The notes under the pieces: generated by a model | Seen by the model: only the letters and a program-made list of their open reading frames with translations | Database searches by the model: none | Told to the model about the DNA's origin: nothing | Program-made: the position numbers and the translations under genes | Assembly (NCBI GenBank): GCA_029257715.1 | Contig: JARIAT010000055.1 | Span: forward strand, 1-50,051 | Length of the DNA stretch: 50,051 nt | Direction: 5' to 3' | Source of the DNA: Faecousia sp. | Lineage (GTDB): Bacteria > Bacillota > Clostridia > Oscillospirales > Oscillospiraceae | Part shown: piece by piece, positions 1 to 7,878 of the stretch | Layout of the letters: the number at the start of each line of letters is the position of its first letter | Numbering within the stretch: position 1 is the first letter of the stretch

Positions 1-1434
1 ACCTGCACCGCCTATGTGGAAGCCGTGATGAAAACCGAGGTAGATTTCTTCATCGTGCTGGATGATCTGACCCAAACCGAAACGCCTGGTCCCACAGTCC
101 CCGCGCCCCCCACCGAACCTACCGCTCCGGTTCCGACCGCTCCCTCCGATCCGCAGCCTCCGGCTCCGCTTCCCCCCAGTGATAGCGGCAGCAGCGGCAC
201 TGCCCCAGGCACCGGCAGCACCGGCGGAAGCGGATACTATACCGCCACCGTTACCATGCGCAAAGAGAATGCCTTTGGTACATACAGCATGTGCAATGCG
301 CTTTTTCACCGCAAAGCCGATATTACCGTCAACGGTGATACCGCCACACTGACCATTTATGTCATCGACCCCGTCCCAAAATTCCCGAGTGACGGCACGC
401 CGCTTTCCAAAATGACCATGCACTACGACGGAAAAGACTACCCCGTTCGCATCTCCAGCGGCAGCAAGGTCAGCAAATCCTTTGAAGCACAGACGGGATT
501 CATTGATACTGCGGGAAATTATCCCGCAACCGCTCTGGTGGTTCAGCTGCCCATGCAGGCACTGAAAGACTCCATGAATCAGAAACTCACCTGCACCGCC
601 TTTGTCAATGCCGTCATGAAGCAAAACGTGAATTTCTATGTTGCCCTGAGCGATCTGACGCAAACCGGAAGTGCTCCATCCAATCAGGCTGCCCCTTCCG
701 GTGCCGGTCCGTCAGGTGCCGGTGCCGAGGAGGCTGACCCATCTGGGGAGGCCGTAACCCTGACCATGGGAGATGATCCGAAAACCTACTTTGAAAGCAG
801 CGTCTCCATGCGCCGTGCGGATGATTTTGACACTGTCAGCATGTGCAATCCCCTGTTTTATGAAAAAGCAGACATTGCTTTTTCCGGCGATCTTGCCGAG
901 CTGACGCTCTATGTCATTGATCCCGTTCCCAAATTTGCCGATGAAGGCACCCCTATTTCGGATATTGCCTTTCTTTACGACGGACAGAACTATGCCGCTG
1001 AGGTTCATCCCGAGCAGCAGGTAACCAAACACTTTCCCACTGCACCGGGATTTATCCCCACTGAGGGGGACTACACCGCAACCCCTGTCACTGTCATTCT
1101 CCCCAAGCAGGCCATCGAGGACTCCCTTCAGCAAAAGCTGATGTGCAGCGGTTATATCAACACCGTCATGCACACCACACAGCAGTTTTATGTGGTGCTC
1201 GACGATTTGACAGAAGCTGAAGCTCCAACCCCGGATTCCGACAGCTCTGCCGCACCGGTCGAGCTTCCTGATGTCCAGCAGCCCACTGCGCCGCAGCAGC
1301 AAGGCCCGAAAGTTGTCCGCATCGACACCAGACTGTTCCCCCAGATTCTGGGCTATCTCTTGTTTACCGCCGTGATTCTCGGCGGCAGTTATGCACTGAT
1401 CCGGTATCGGCGCAACGGAAAGGATGGATTTTAA
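1..1434 (+). CDS. NEAT-repeat heme-binding surface protein (5' end outside window)
   Basis: The frame is open from base 1, so the start and signal peptide lie upstream. The sequence shows the tail of one repeat (to about base 75), a Pro/Ser/Thr/Gly linker, and two full repeats at about 235-675 and 772-1218. Each repeat has a beta-rich pattern with a shared SMCN-x-LF-x-x-KAD block near its start, a YVIDPVPKF block in the middle, and a closing aromatic strand ending in L-x-DL. The C-terminus has one hydrophobic membrane segment followed by a short basic tail, so the protein is membrane-anchored and has no LPXTG sorting signal. I read the repeats as NEAT domains, which take heme from host hemoproteins and pass it on. 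The S-M-x-N block fits NEAT, and the downstream IsdE-type binding protein supports it. The canonical YxxxY heme-ligand motif is not obvious, so the ligand may differ. Confidence 0.7.
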   Translation, partial: TCTAYVEAVMKTEVDFFIVLDDLTQTETPGPTVPAPPTEPTAPVPTAPSDPQPPAPLPPSDSGSSGTAPGTGSTGGSGYYTATVTMRKENAFGTYSMCNALFHRKADITVNGDTATLTIYVIDPVPKFPSDGTPLSKMTMHYDGKDYPVRISSGSKVSKSFEAQTGFIDTAGNYPATALVVQLPMQALKDSMNQKLTCTAFVNAVMKQNVNFYVALSDLTQTGSAPSNQAAPSGAGPSGAGAEEADPSGEAVTLTMGDDPKTYFESSVSMRRADDFDTVSMCNPLFYEKADIAFSGDLAELTLYVIDPVPKFADEGTPISDIAFLYDGQNYAAEVHPEQQVTKHFPTAPGFIPTEGDYTATPVTVILPKQAIEDSLQQKLMCSGYINTVMHTTQQFYVVLDDLTEAEAPTPDSDSSAAPVELPDVQQPTAPQQQGPKVVRIDTRLFPQILGYLLFTAVILGGSYALIRYRRNGKDGF

Positions 1435-2344
1435 CGTGAAATACAACGCAAAAAAATATATGATTGCCCTGTTGACGCTGATAATGGTCATCAGCTGCAT
1501 CACAGTCGGTGCAGCCGCAGCACCGATTCCTTTTGAAAGTGCCACGGCCACCGGCTCCTACCGCCACCCCGCAACCGGAAGCATTGAAGACTCCGGCGGC
1601 ACAAGCAGTGAGGCTTTGGGCCAGAGCATGGTCACAAGCGTGGTCAGCCCCGATGCTCTAATGGAAACTGCGCCCGACGGAACGCTCTATCTGAGCCTGC
1701 GTTTTAACCTCATGAGTAACATCTCCAGCACAAAGCTTTCTGTTCAGAAACCCGGCGAAACATCCTGGAGTCCTGTTTCCTACGAAGTCACCGGAAAAGG
1801 AGACGACAGTCAGGATCTTCGGATTCCGGTTCCCTCCAAGGACGCCGTCGTTCGAGCCGAATGCTTTGTTGATGCCATGGGCCGTGCGGTCATTTTCTAT
1901 GTCACCACTGACCATTTCACCGCCGGAAACGCCGGAAATTTCGCCCAGCTGGATGAAAACCATCTTCCTGATGCTGCCCCCGCAAAGCCAAAGGCGGATG
2001 GCAGTGTCATCGGAGATGATGTGGTCGGACTGGTCACGGGCGGCTCCGGAAAGGCCTCCTCGGAGAAAACATCTTCCGACAGCCAAATGCCCACACAAAA
2101 TGCTCCCGTGCAGGAAGTCATCATCACATGGCGTGTCTGGGTCATGTTTTTCCTGCTTGTCTTCTGCGCGCAGATGCTGGCCTGCCTGTGCTTCTCGGGC
2201 ATCAAAGTCCTGATTCGCAGATTCAAAGCCCCTGTATCCGAGCCGCGCCTGCCATCTCTTGACGACGAACCGGAAGAGGATATGGATTTTCTGAACGAAG
2301 CATGGGATGAAAACTGGGAGGAATCAAAAGATGAAGTCCGCTAA
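1424..2344 (+). CDS. Shp-like membrane-anchored heme-relay protein
   Basis: The gene overlaps the NEAT protein's end by 11 bases. It begins with a signal peptide ending near an AAAA stretch, continues with a single beta-rich ectodomain of about 120 residues, then a low-complexity linker, one transmembrane segment and an acidic cytoplasmic tail. The ectodomain ends with DAMGRAVIFYV, which resembles the terminal strand of streptococcal Shp, a NEAT-fold protein that binds heme through two methionines. Its position between a surface NEAT protein and an IsdE-type lipoprotein is where a relay protein belongs. The function is inferred from context and topology; the sequence match is weak. GTG at 1436 is an alternative start: it has better spacing from the GGAAAGG at 1417-1423 and gives a cleaner signal peptide. 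Confidence 0.55.
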   Translation: MDFNVKYNAKKYMIALLTLIMVISCITVGAAAAPIPFESATATGSYRHPATGSIEDSGGTSSEALGQSMVTSVVSPDALMETAPDGTLYLSLRFNLMSNISSTKLSVQKPGETSWSPVSYEVTGKGDDSQDLRIPVPSKDAVVRAECFVDAMGRAVIFYVTTDHFTAGNAGNFAQLDENHLPDAAPAKPKADGSVIGDDVVGLVTGGSGKASSEKTSSDSQMPTQNAPVQEVIITWRVWVMFFLLVFCAQMLACLCFSGIKVLIRRFKAPVSEPRLPSLDDEPEEDMDFLNEAWDENWEESKDEVR

Positions 2345-3242
2345 AGCCATTGCGGCCGCACTTTTGTGTGCATCAATGCTCCTGACCGGATGCGTGGATC
2401 AGAAGGCCGGACGCAGCTCCGGCGCATCCGCCGACTCCGGCTCGCCCACCATCGCCGCCACCAGTGTTGCTGTCATGCAGATCTGTCAAAAGCTGGATCT
2501 TGATCTGGTGGGCGTTCCGGACAGCAGCCTCGTGCAGATCCCCGAACGTTATCAGAATGCCGTCACCATCGGCAGTCCCATGGCCCCGGATATGGAAATT
2601 CTCGCCCAGCTCTCCCCCCAATGGGTGCTCAGCCCCTCCAGTCTTCAGAGCGATCTTCAGCCGAAGTACGAGGCCGCAGGTCTGCAATATGGATTTCTGA
2701 ATCTTAAAACCGTATTCGGAATGTACAAATCCATCGAAAATCTCGGAACGCTCTTTCATCGGGAAGCACAGGCTGATGCAATGGTTGCCGAATTTGAGAC
2801 CTTTATGCAGCAATATCGTGACACGCACCGCAATCAGACCGCGCCATCTGTCCTGATTCTGATGGGCCTTCCCGGCTCTTACGTGGTCGCAACGGAAAAT
2901 TCCTACGTCGGAAGTCTGATTGAGCTGGCAGGCGCAAGAAATGTCTATGCCGGCACCGATCAGGAATTTTTAAATGTCAATACCGAAGACATGCTGAAAA
3001 AGAATCCCGACGTCATCCTCCGCACCGCCCATGCAATGCCGGAAAGTGTCATGGCAATGTTTGCCGAAGAATTCAAAACCAATGACATCTGGAAGCATTT
3101 CTCCGCTGTACAGAACGATCAGGTCTTCGATCTCCCTCCTGAATATTTCGGCATGAGTGCCAACTTCACCCACCCGGAAGCGCTGAAGGTTCTCGATGAG
3201 ATTCTCTTCCGGGACGATCTTATCATAGGAGGCGCAGAATGA
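2331..3242 (+). CDS. isdE: Heme ABC transporter substrate-binding lipoprotein (IsdE/HtsA type)
   Basis: A lipoprotein with signal peptide and lipobox LLTGC (Cys21) followed by a class III periplasmic-binding fold. Two features are diagnostic of the IsdE family: GSPMAPDME with Met84, and the RTAHAMPE block with His234. These correspond to the Met and His axial heme ligands known in IsdE. The segment NDIWKHFSAVQND and the closing GMSAN are also typical. It receives heme at the outer face of the membrane and delivers it to the permease encoded next. ATG 2331 is chosen over the upstream in-frame ATG 2307 because a GGGAGG lies just before it and the signal peptide then starts properly. The gene overlaps its upstream neighbour by 14 bases and the permease by 4. 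Confidence 0.88.
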   Translation: MKSAKAIAAALLCASMLLTGCVDQKAGRSSGASADSGSPTIAATSVAVMQICQKLDLDLVGVPDSSLVQIPERYQNAVTIGSPMAPDMEILAQLSPQWVLSPSSLQSDLQPKYEAAGLQYGFLNLKTVFGMYKSIENLGTLFHREAQADAMVAEFETFMQQYRDTHRNQTAPSVLILMGLPGSYVVATENSYVGSLIELAGARNVYAGTDQEFLNVNTEDMLKKNPDVILRTAHAMPESVMAMFAEEFKTNDIWKHFSAVQNDQVFDLPPEYFGMSANFTHPEALKVLDEILFRDDLIIGGAE

Positions 3243-4243
3243 GCAGTCAAAAAAAATCTGTTGGTAAAATCACCGCTGCATTTATAATAGTAAGTCTTGC
3301 GCTTGTGGCGCTGTTTTTCCTTTCGGTCAATCTGGGCAGCATTCAGCTCAGTCCCATGCAGCTGCTGCGGGGTCTGCTGATTGCCTATGATCCAGATGTG
3401 GCAACCGTCTATGATCTGCGGTTTCCCCGCATTCTGATCTCTGTCATGGCCGGAGCCTCTTTAGCTGTGGCCGGTGTCCTGTTTCAGGCCGTGCTGAAAA
3501 ATCCCCTTGCCGACCCGGGGCTTCTGGGCATTTCCAGCGGCGCAGGCTTTGCCGCAGTGCTTGCCGCGACATTATTCCCGCAGCTCTATTTTCTGGCTCC
3601 CGCATTCAGCTTTTTCGGCGGTCTTGCGGTCTTTGCCATGGTATATGGGCTTGCGTGGAAGGGGGCGCTGTCACCGCTTCGCATTATTCTGATGGGCATT
3701 GCAATGCAGGCCCTGTTTTCCGGACTCTCTGAAGCCGTAGGCTCCATGAGCGGCGGAAATCTCTCCGGCGTTGCCTCTATTGTAGAGGGAAATATCACCA
3801 TGAAAACCTGGAGCGACGTTCATCTGCTCTCTTTTGTGGCAGCCGTCGGCCTGATCGGTGCATGGTTCTGCGCCAGATGGTGCAACCTCTGCGGTCTGGA
3901 GGATCGGACTGTTCGAGGACTGGGTGTAAATATTGATTCCGTTCGGCTGGTTGTGAGCATCACCGCCGTGTTTCTGGTGGGCGGCTGTACCGCAATTGTC
4001 GGCCCTGTGAGCTTTATCGGTCTTCTGGTGCCCCACATCGGCCGGATCTTTGTCGGCAGCGAACATAAGCTTCTGATTCCCTTCTCAGCCCTGGCAGGCG
4101 GCCTGCTGTTCCTGCTGGCAGACACACTGGGGAGAACCATGATCCGCCCCTACGAAATGAATGCCTCCGTCATATTGTCGGTGGTAGGCGGCATTGCGTT
4201 TGTTCTGCTGCTGCGGAAAAGCGGAGGTATCTATGGAAAATAA
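3239..4243 (+). CDS. Heme/iron ABC transporter permease, FecCD family
   Basis: A 334-residue, very hydrophobic protein with about ten membrane segments. The block DLRFPRILISVMAGASLAVAG near residues 60-80 and the stretch NPLADPGLLGISSGAG are hallmarks of FecCD/BtuC permeases, as is GPVSFIGLLVPHIGR near residue 260, the region that contacts the ATPase. As a homodimer it would form the membrane channel for the heme taken from the IsdE-type protein. The start codon overlaps the end of the binding-protein gene (ATGA), which indicates translational coupling. It is the usual length for the family and intact. The heme specificity comes from the neighbours; the permease alone could equally serve siderophores or cobalamin. 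Confidence 0.9.
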   Translation: MSSQKKSVGKITAAFIIVSLALVALFFLSVNLGSIQLSPMQLLRGLLIAYDPDVATVYDLRFPRILISVMAGASLAVAGVLFQAVLKNPLADPGLLGISSGAGFAAVLAATLFPQLYFLAPAFSFFGGLAVFAMVYGLAWKGALSPLRIILMGIAMQALFSGLSEAVGSMSGGNLSGVASIVEGNITMKTWSDVHLLSFVAAVGLIGAWFCARWCNLCGLEDRTVRGLGVNIDSVRLVVSITAVFLVGGCTAIVGPVSFIGLLVPHIGRIFVGSEHKLLIPFSALAGGLLFLLADTLGRTMIRPYEMNASVILSVVGGIAFVLLLRKSGGIYGK

Positions 4244-5018
4244 TGAAACATGCTTTGAGATTTCCAATCTCTCCTTTGCCTATGACGGGAAAGCCGTCCT
4301 TCGGAATCTGAATCTACGGATTCCGAAGGGAAAGATCACCACCCTGATCGGCCCCAATGGCTGCGGAAAATCCACCCTGTTTCAGCTTCTGACCAAAAAT
4401 CTTTCCCCTTCCGCCGGTGAAATCCGGCTTCATGGGCATCCCGTCAGTCAGATGAATCTCAAGGACTTTGCCAGACGTGTGGCAATCGTCCACCAGAACA
4501 ATACCGCCCCCGGAGATCTCACCGTCGAGCGGCTGGTGGCCTATGGGCGAATTCCCTACACCAAACTGGGGCGCTCTCCATCCACCGCCGAGGATCAGCG
4601 GCTCATCGAGCGGGCCATGAAAATCACCGGAATTCTGAATCTGCGCAACCGCAGCATCCAGAATCTCTCCGGCGGTCAGCGGCAGCGGGTCTGGATTGCC
4701 ATGGCACTGGCACAGGGAACCAAAATTCTGCTTTTGGATGAACCGACAACCTATCTCGATGTCCGATACCAAATTCAGATTCTTCAGCTGGTGCAAATGC
4801 TCAATCGCCGCTACGGAATCACCATTTTAATGGTTCTGCACGACATGAATCAAACCATTCATTACAGCGATGAGATTGTCGCGCTGAATCACAGTGGGCA
4901 GATTGTGACACAGGGCGATCCCAAACAGGTTGTTACCGGCGATATGCTGGAAAAAGTCTATGGGGTGCATCTGGATGTCCTGGAACACGGAGACAAAAAG
5001 GTAGTTATGAACTTCTGA
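4233..5018 (+). CDS. Heme/iron ABC transporter ATP-binding protein
   Basis: A 261-residue ABC ATPase of the FecE/BtuD type. Walker A GPNGCGKST is at residues 40-48, a Q-loop HQNN follows, then the signature LSGGQRQRV and Walker B ILLLDEPTTYLD, and an H-loop in VLHDMNQ. It powers the FecCD-type permease. ATG 4233 is preferred because GCGGAGG precedes it and the ABC domain starts at the normal place; a longer in-frame start at 4194 lies inside the permease gene. The 11-base overlap with the permease shows it is the last gene of the heme operon, and a strong terminator follows its stop. Confidence 0.92.
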   Translation: MENNETCFEISNLSFAYDGKAVLRNLNLRIPKGKITTLIGPNGCGKSTLFQLLTKNLSPSAGEIRLHGHPVSQMNLKDFARRVAIVHQNNTAPGDLTVERLVAYGRIPYTKLGRSPSTAEDQRLIERAMKITGILNLRNRSIQNLSGGQRQRVWIAMALAQGTKILLLDEPTTYLDVRYQIQILQLVQMLNRRYGITILMVLHDMNQTIHYSDEIVALNHSGQIVTQGDPKQVVTGDMLEKVYGVHLDVLEHGDKKVVMNF

Positions 5019-5022
5019 AAAA

Positions 5023-5056
5023 CCCGGCGGCCTCTTGGAAGGCCGCCGGGAATTTT
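5023..5056 (+). terminator. Rho-independent terminator of the heme operon
   Basis: A perfect 10-base-pair G+C-rich stem (5023-5032 with 5041-5050), an 8-base loop and a short T-rich tail, starting 5 bases after the ATPase stop codon. Confidence 0.9.
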
Positions 5057-5219
5057 AATGTCCCCCTGTCCCATCTCATTGCTGCAAATCTTCGCAGTGC
5101 TCTTTTCTGCGGTGTTTGCTCGGATTATTTTTCTTCTGTTTTTTTGAAAAAAGCCTTTCTTCGGTGGATTCTATCCAGTTTTGTCACCAAAATTTTACAA
5201 ATCTAAGCCATTCCGTCAG

Positions 5220-5248
5220 TTGCGCCGTATTGTAAAGTATGATAAGAT
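5220..5248 (+). promoter_or_regulatory. Putative sigma-A promoter for the small membrane exporter
   Basis: TTGCGC (5220-5225), a 17-base spacer, and TAAGAT (5243-5248), about 50 bases before the start at 5301. The rest of the 5057-5300 gap shows no gene or repeat. Confidence 0.5.
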
Positions 5249-5300
5249 AAATCCGTTAACCAAAATTGAAAAATTTATCATAGTCATAAGGGGAACTTAA

Positions 5301-5774
5301 ATGATCGAAAATTATCTGCTCGTTTTTCTGGTATCCATGGTACCTCTGCTGGAGCTGCGGTTCAGTATGCCCATGGCCATGGCCATGGATCTGCCCTATC
5401 TTCCGGCTCTGATCGTATGTGTCATCGGAAATATGCTTCCTGTTCCGGTCATTTATCTTTTTGCACGGAAGGTCCTGCTTTGGGGTGAAAATAAACCTGT
5501 CATCGGAAAGGTCTTCCGCAAGTTTGTAGCAAAAGGCGAGGCCGGTGGCCGGAAACTGGCGGAAAAAGCCGGACGCGGAGGGCTGTTTCTGGCGCTGATG
5601 CTGTTTGTCGGCGTTCCGCTGCCCGGAACGGGTGCCTGGACCGGTACCCTGGCGGCCAGTTTTCTGGACATGGGCTGGAAAAGCACCAGTGCTGCCGTCT
5701 CTCTCGGCGTTGTGATGGCAGGTGTCATCATGGCACTGGGCAGCAGCGGACTGTTTGCCGTACTCGGCTTTTAA
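5301..5774 (+). CDS. Small multidrug-export (COG2426-like) membrane protein
   Basis: A 157-residue protein with about four or five hydrophobic segments. It opens with a hydrophobic helix and the LLELRFSMPMAMAM block, then NMLPVPVIYLFARK, a charged amphipathic middle (EKAGRGG), and VPLPGTGAWTGTLAASFL. These are the recognisable blocks of the small multidrug export family. The reaction has not been settled for the family, so export of toxic compounds is only the name it carries. It sits alone between the heme operon terminator and the HIT gene, with a GGGGA ribosome site before its ATG; the HIT gene follows 33 bases later and may share its transcript. There is a triple CATGGC run at about 5370-5390 coding for alternating Met-Ala. 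Confidence 0.8.
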   Translation: MIENYLLVFLVSMVPLLELRFSMPMAMAMDLPYLPALIVCVIGNMLPVPVIYLFARKVLLWGENKPVIGKVFRKFVAKGEAGGRKLAEKAGRGGLFLALMLFVGVPLPGTGAWTGTLAASFLDMGWKSTSAAVSLGVVMAGVIMALGSSGLFAVLGF

Positions 5775-5807
5775 TAGAAGGATTTGCATAGAAAAGGAGA
5801 ATTCATT

Positions 5808-6149
5808 ATGAGTGATTGTCTGTTCTGTAAAATTATCCGCGGTGAGATTCCCTCCACAAAAGTCTATGAGGATGATTCCGTTCTGGCTTTTCGGGATATC
5901 AATCCCCAAGCCCCGACCCATATCCTCGTGATTCCCAAGACGCATATCAGCGGTGTCAGTGAAATCTGCGCCCAAAATGCGTCCATTGCTGCCCACTGCC
6001 TTGAGGTATGCGCCATGGTTGCCAAACAGGAGCAGCTCGACGGCGGTTTCCGGGTTGTCTCCAACTGCGGCGCCGATGCCGGTCAGACCGTCAACCATCT
6101 GCATTTCCACGTTCTGGGCGGAAAAGTTCTGAACACGGATATGGCTTGA
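5808..6149 (+). CDS. hinT: HIT-family purine nucleoside phosphoramidase (HinT-like)
   Basis: A 113-residue histidine-triad protein. It begins with CLFCKIIRGEIPSTKVYEDD, the common opening of HinT proteins with two zinc-type cysteines, and ends with the catalytic triad HLHFHVLGG. The family hydrolyses AMP-N bonds such as adenosine phosphoramidate and aminoacyl-AMP. ATG 5808 is chosen because a strong AAGGAGA lies 8 bases before it; an in-frame ATG at 5784 has no such site and would add a non-conserved leader. It is the normal length and complete. The promoter of the next unit overlaps its stop codon. Confidence 0.93.
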   Translation: MSDCLFCKIIRGEIPSTKVYEDDSVLAFRDINPQAPTHILVIPKTHISGVSEICAQNASIAAHCLEVCAMVAKQEQLDGGFRVVSNCGADAGQTVNHLHFHVLGGKVLNTDMA

Positions 6150-6174
6150 CTTTTTTCCTGATTTTTTGTAGAAT
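6146..6174 (+). promoter_or_regulatory. Promoter of the TPP riboswitch-thiT unit
   Basis: TTGACT (6146-6151), a 17-base spacer and TAGAAT (6169-6174). The -35 box overlaps the stop codon of the HIT gene, and transcription would begin about 30 bases before the riboswitch. Confidence 0.75.
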
Positions 6175-6208
6175 AGCCTTCGGTCGCAAGGCAATTTTAT
6201 AGGAATAT

Positions 6209-6303
6209 CTTCGGGGAGCCGGATGCATCCGGCTGAGAGGGCGATTGGTACCGCCGACCCGCAACCTGATACGGATCATGCCGTCGTAGGGAAAGATGCG
6301 AAT
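6209..6303 (+). promoter_or_regulatory. TPP riboswitch (THI element)
   Basis: The conserved core blocks are present in order: a GGGG-type P1 strand, CTGAGA (6232-6237), a variable arm, CCGCAACCTGAT, and the closing block with GGATCATGCC and GTCGTAGGGAAA. It binds thiamine pyrophosphate. It lies directly before a terminator hairpin and thiT, so ligand binding should stop transcription of the thiamine transporter when thiamine pyrophosphate is plentiful. Confidence 0.96.
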
Positions 6304-6316
6304 TTTTCAGCGTATT

Positions 6317-6364
6317 GTATCGCATTGTACTCCGTCAGACGGAATTGCAATGCGATACTTTTTT
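6317..6364 (+). terminator. Riboswitch-controlled transcription terminator
   Basis: An 11-base-pair stem GTATCGCATTG / CAATGCGATAC with an inner TCCGTCAGACGGA hairpin, followed by seven T residues. It starts 14 bases after the TPP aptamer and ends 20 bases before thiT. This is the expected expression platform. Confidence 0.92.
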
Positions 6365-6383
6365 ATCTTGGAGGTTTGCAATC

Positions 6384-6956
6384 ATGGCAAACAATACCAA
6401 TCGCGCGCATATGAAGGTGAGAGCCCTGACGGAGGGTGCCATCATGGTGGCTGCTGCTCAAATTCTGAGCTATCTCAAATTTTACGAATTTCCGCAGGGC
6501 GGCAGTGTCACCCTTGCCATGTTCCCGATTCTGTTCTTCGCCGTCCGCTGGGGACTGGGCAAAGGTCTTTTGGCCGGCTTCACCTTCGGTCTGCTTCAGC
6601 TGATCTTTGACGGTGCCTATGCCTGGGGTTGGCAGAGTATGCTGCTGGACTATCTCGTGGCCTACACCCCCCTCGGCCTTGCGGGTCTGTTTAAAGGCAA
6701 GTCCTGGGGTATTTTCCCCGGCAGCGTCCTTGGCTGCCTCGGCCGTTTCATCGTCCACTTCATCAGCGGTGTTACCGTCTATCGGATCTATGAGCCTACG
6801 GAAATCCCCGGCTTCGGCGTGTTTGACAGTCCCACCCTCTACTCCCTCGTCTATAACGGCTGCTATATGATCCCCTGCACCATTCTGGCATTGGTGATTG
6901 CCGCGCTGCTGTTCAAGCCCATGAACCGCTACTTCCGCGGCGAAGATCTCCGCTGA
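6384..6956 (+). CDS. thiT: ThiT thiamine-specific ECF transporter S component
   Basis: A 190-residue protein with six hydrophobic segments matching the YuaJ/ThiT family: KVRALTEGAIMVAAAQILSYLKFYEFPQGGS near the start (the EFPQGGS loop contacts thiamine), AYAWGWQSMLLDYLVAYTPLG in the middle, and RFIVHFISG later. It binds thiamine in the membrane and works with the energizing EcfAA'T module, which is not in this window. ATG 6384 follows GGAGG at 8 bases. The in-frame ATG at 6315 lies inside the terminator hairpin and is rejected. Regulation is by the TPP riboswitch upstream. Confidence 0.95.
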   Translation: MANNTNRAHMKVRALTEGAIMVAAAQILSYLKFYEFPQGGSVTLAMFPILFFAVRWGLGKGLLAGFTFGLLQLIFDGAYAWGWQSMLLDYLVAYTPLGLAGLFKGKSWGIFPGSVLGCLGRFIVHFISGVTVYRIYEPTEIPGFGVFDSPTLYSLVYNGCYMIPCTILALVIAALLFKPMNRYFRGEDLR

Positions 6957-6986
6957 GCATCTATCGCAATTCCACATATAGTGCAA

Positions 6987-7012
6987 CCCCCCGTTCTCTT
7001 TGGAACGGGGGG
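6987..7012. terminator. Hairpin between convergent thiT and rrf2
   Basis: A 10-base-pair stem CCCCCCGTTC / GAACGGGGGG with a 6-base loop, 30 bases after thiT and just past the rrf2 stop codon. Neither side has a good T-run, so it could end or protect both transcripts. Confidence 0.6.
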
Positions 7013-7017
7013 TCTGA

Positions 7018-7413
7018 TTATTCTTCTTCCATGAGATCTGCCAGAGTAATGCCGTCAAAAAAATCATCGATCAGCTTAGTGAGCTTGTCCCACATGGGAC
7101 GGCTGGGGCAGTGATCTGCCCGCTCGCACTCCGCAGCACAGGCCACCGGAACCAGTTCCCCTTCGGTCAGGCGCAGAATCGAACCAATCGTATATTCCTC
7201 CACCGGCCGATTGAGCCGATAGCCGCCATTTTTTCCGTGGCATGCTTCCACCAGATTGCCCTTGCTGAGAAGGGTCATAATGGATTCGAGATATTTCTGG
7301 GAGATTCCCTCCTGCTGTGTAATTTCCTTCAGGGGTGTATAGCACTGATCCTCGTTTTTCGCCAGTGCTACCATAACCCGCAGGGCGTACCTGCCTTTCG
7401 ATGACACCAGCAT
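7018..7413 (-). CDS. Rrf2-family transcriptional regulator (IscR-like)
   Basis: A 131-residue winged-helix protein opening with SSKGRYALRVMVALA, the Rrf2 signature, followed by a recognition helix region ISQKYLESIMTLLSKGNLV and a wing with GKNGGYRLNRP. Three cysteines, Cys92, Cys96 and Cys102 (C-x3-C-x5-C), can hold an iron-sulfur cluster. The family member IscR represses iron-sulfur assembly genes when its cluster is filled. Here the gene is the third in nifS-nifU-rrf2, 3 bases after nifU, with its ribosome site inside the end of nifU. An inverted repeat at the operon promoter is its likely target. CymR, the cysteine regulator of the same family, lacks these cysteines, which favours IscR. 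Confidence 0.87.
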   Translation of the reverse strand: MLVSSKGRYALRVMVALAKNEDQCYTPLKEITQQEGISQKYLESIMTLLSKGNLVEACHGKNGGYRLNRPVEEYTIGSILRLTEGELVPVACAAECERADHCPSRPMWDKLTKLIDDFFDGITLADLMEEE

Positions 7414-7416
7414 AGC

Positions 7417-7863
7417 TTATTCCTCTTCCGGAATATGCTCGTGGGCTTCGTCTTCGTCAAATTCCGGGAAATCCTTCTCATCATAGGGGATGTTATTAGA
7501 CTGGAAATAGTCCAGAAGCGCACGCTTGATGGCCTCCTCTGCCAGCACGGAGCAGTGCATCTTAACGGCGGGCAGTCCGTCCAGTGCCTCTGCCACGGCA
7601 GCATTGGTCAGAGCCATTGCCTCGTGGATGGATTTTCCCTTAATCATCTCCGTGGCCATGGAGGAGGAAGCAATGGCGCTGCCGCAGCCAAATGTCTCAA
7701 ACTTGACATCCTCGATGATCTCGTTTTCGATCTTCAGATAAATCTTCATGATATCGCCGCACTTGGCATTGCCGACTTCACCGACACCGTTGGCATCGTC
7801 CATGGAGCCGACATTTCTGGGATTCATAAAGTGATCCATAACCTTTTCACTGTAAAGTGCCAT
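7417..7863 (-). CDS. nifU: Iron-sulfur cluster scaffold NifU/IscU
   Basis: A 148-residue scaffold protein with the three cluster-ligand cysteines: Cys35 in NAKCGD, Cys60 in TFGCGSAIASSS and Cys104 in KMHCSVLAEEAI. It opens with LYSEKVMDHFMNPRNVG, standard for NifU-N/IscU proteins. It accepts sulfide from the cysteine desulfurase encoded immediately upstream and assembles 2Fe-2S or 4Fe-4S clusters for transfer. A His- and Glu-rich tail (EAHEHIPEEE) extends past the core domain. It lies 15 bases after nifS, with AAGGAGA before its ATG. The usual IscA, HscAB and ferredoxin genes are absent, as in the short clostridial operons. Confidence 0.95.
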   Translation of the reverse strand: MALYSEKVMDHFMNPRNVGSMDDANGVGEVGNAKCGDIMKIYLKIENEIIEDVKFETFGCGSAIASSSMATEMIKGKSIHEAMALTNAAVAEALDGLPAVKMHCSVLAEEAIKRALLDYFQSNNIPYDEKDFPEFDEDEAHEHIPEEE

Positions 7864-7878
7864 AATCTTTCTCTCCTT

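Noticed and set aside
1-1220. Recent recombination or phase-variation repeat in the NEAT protein
   Set aside because: The repeats are similar in protein but clearly diverged in DNA, so they are old domain duplications.
5370-5390. Triple CATGGC run as a functional repeat
   Set aside because: It lies inside a membrane helix of the exporter and codes for alternating Met and Ala; too short to mean more.
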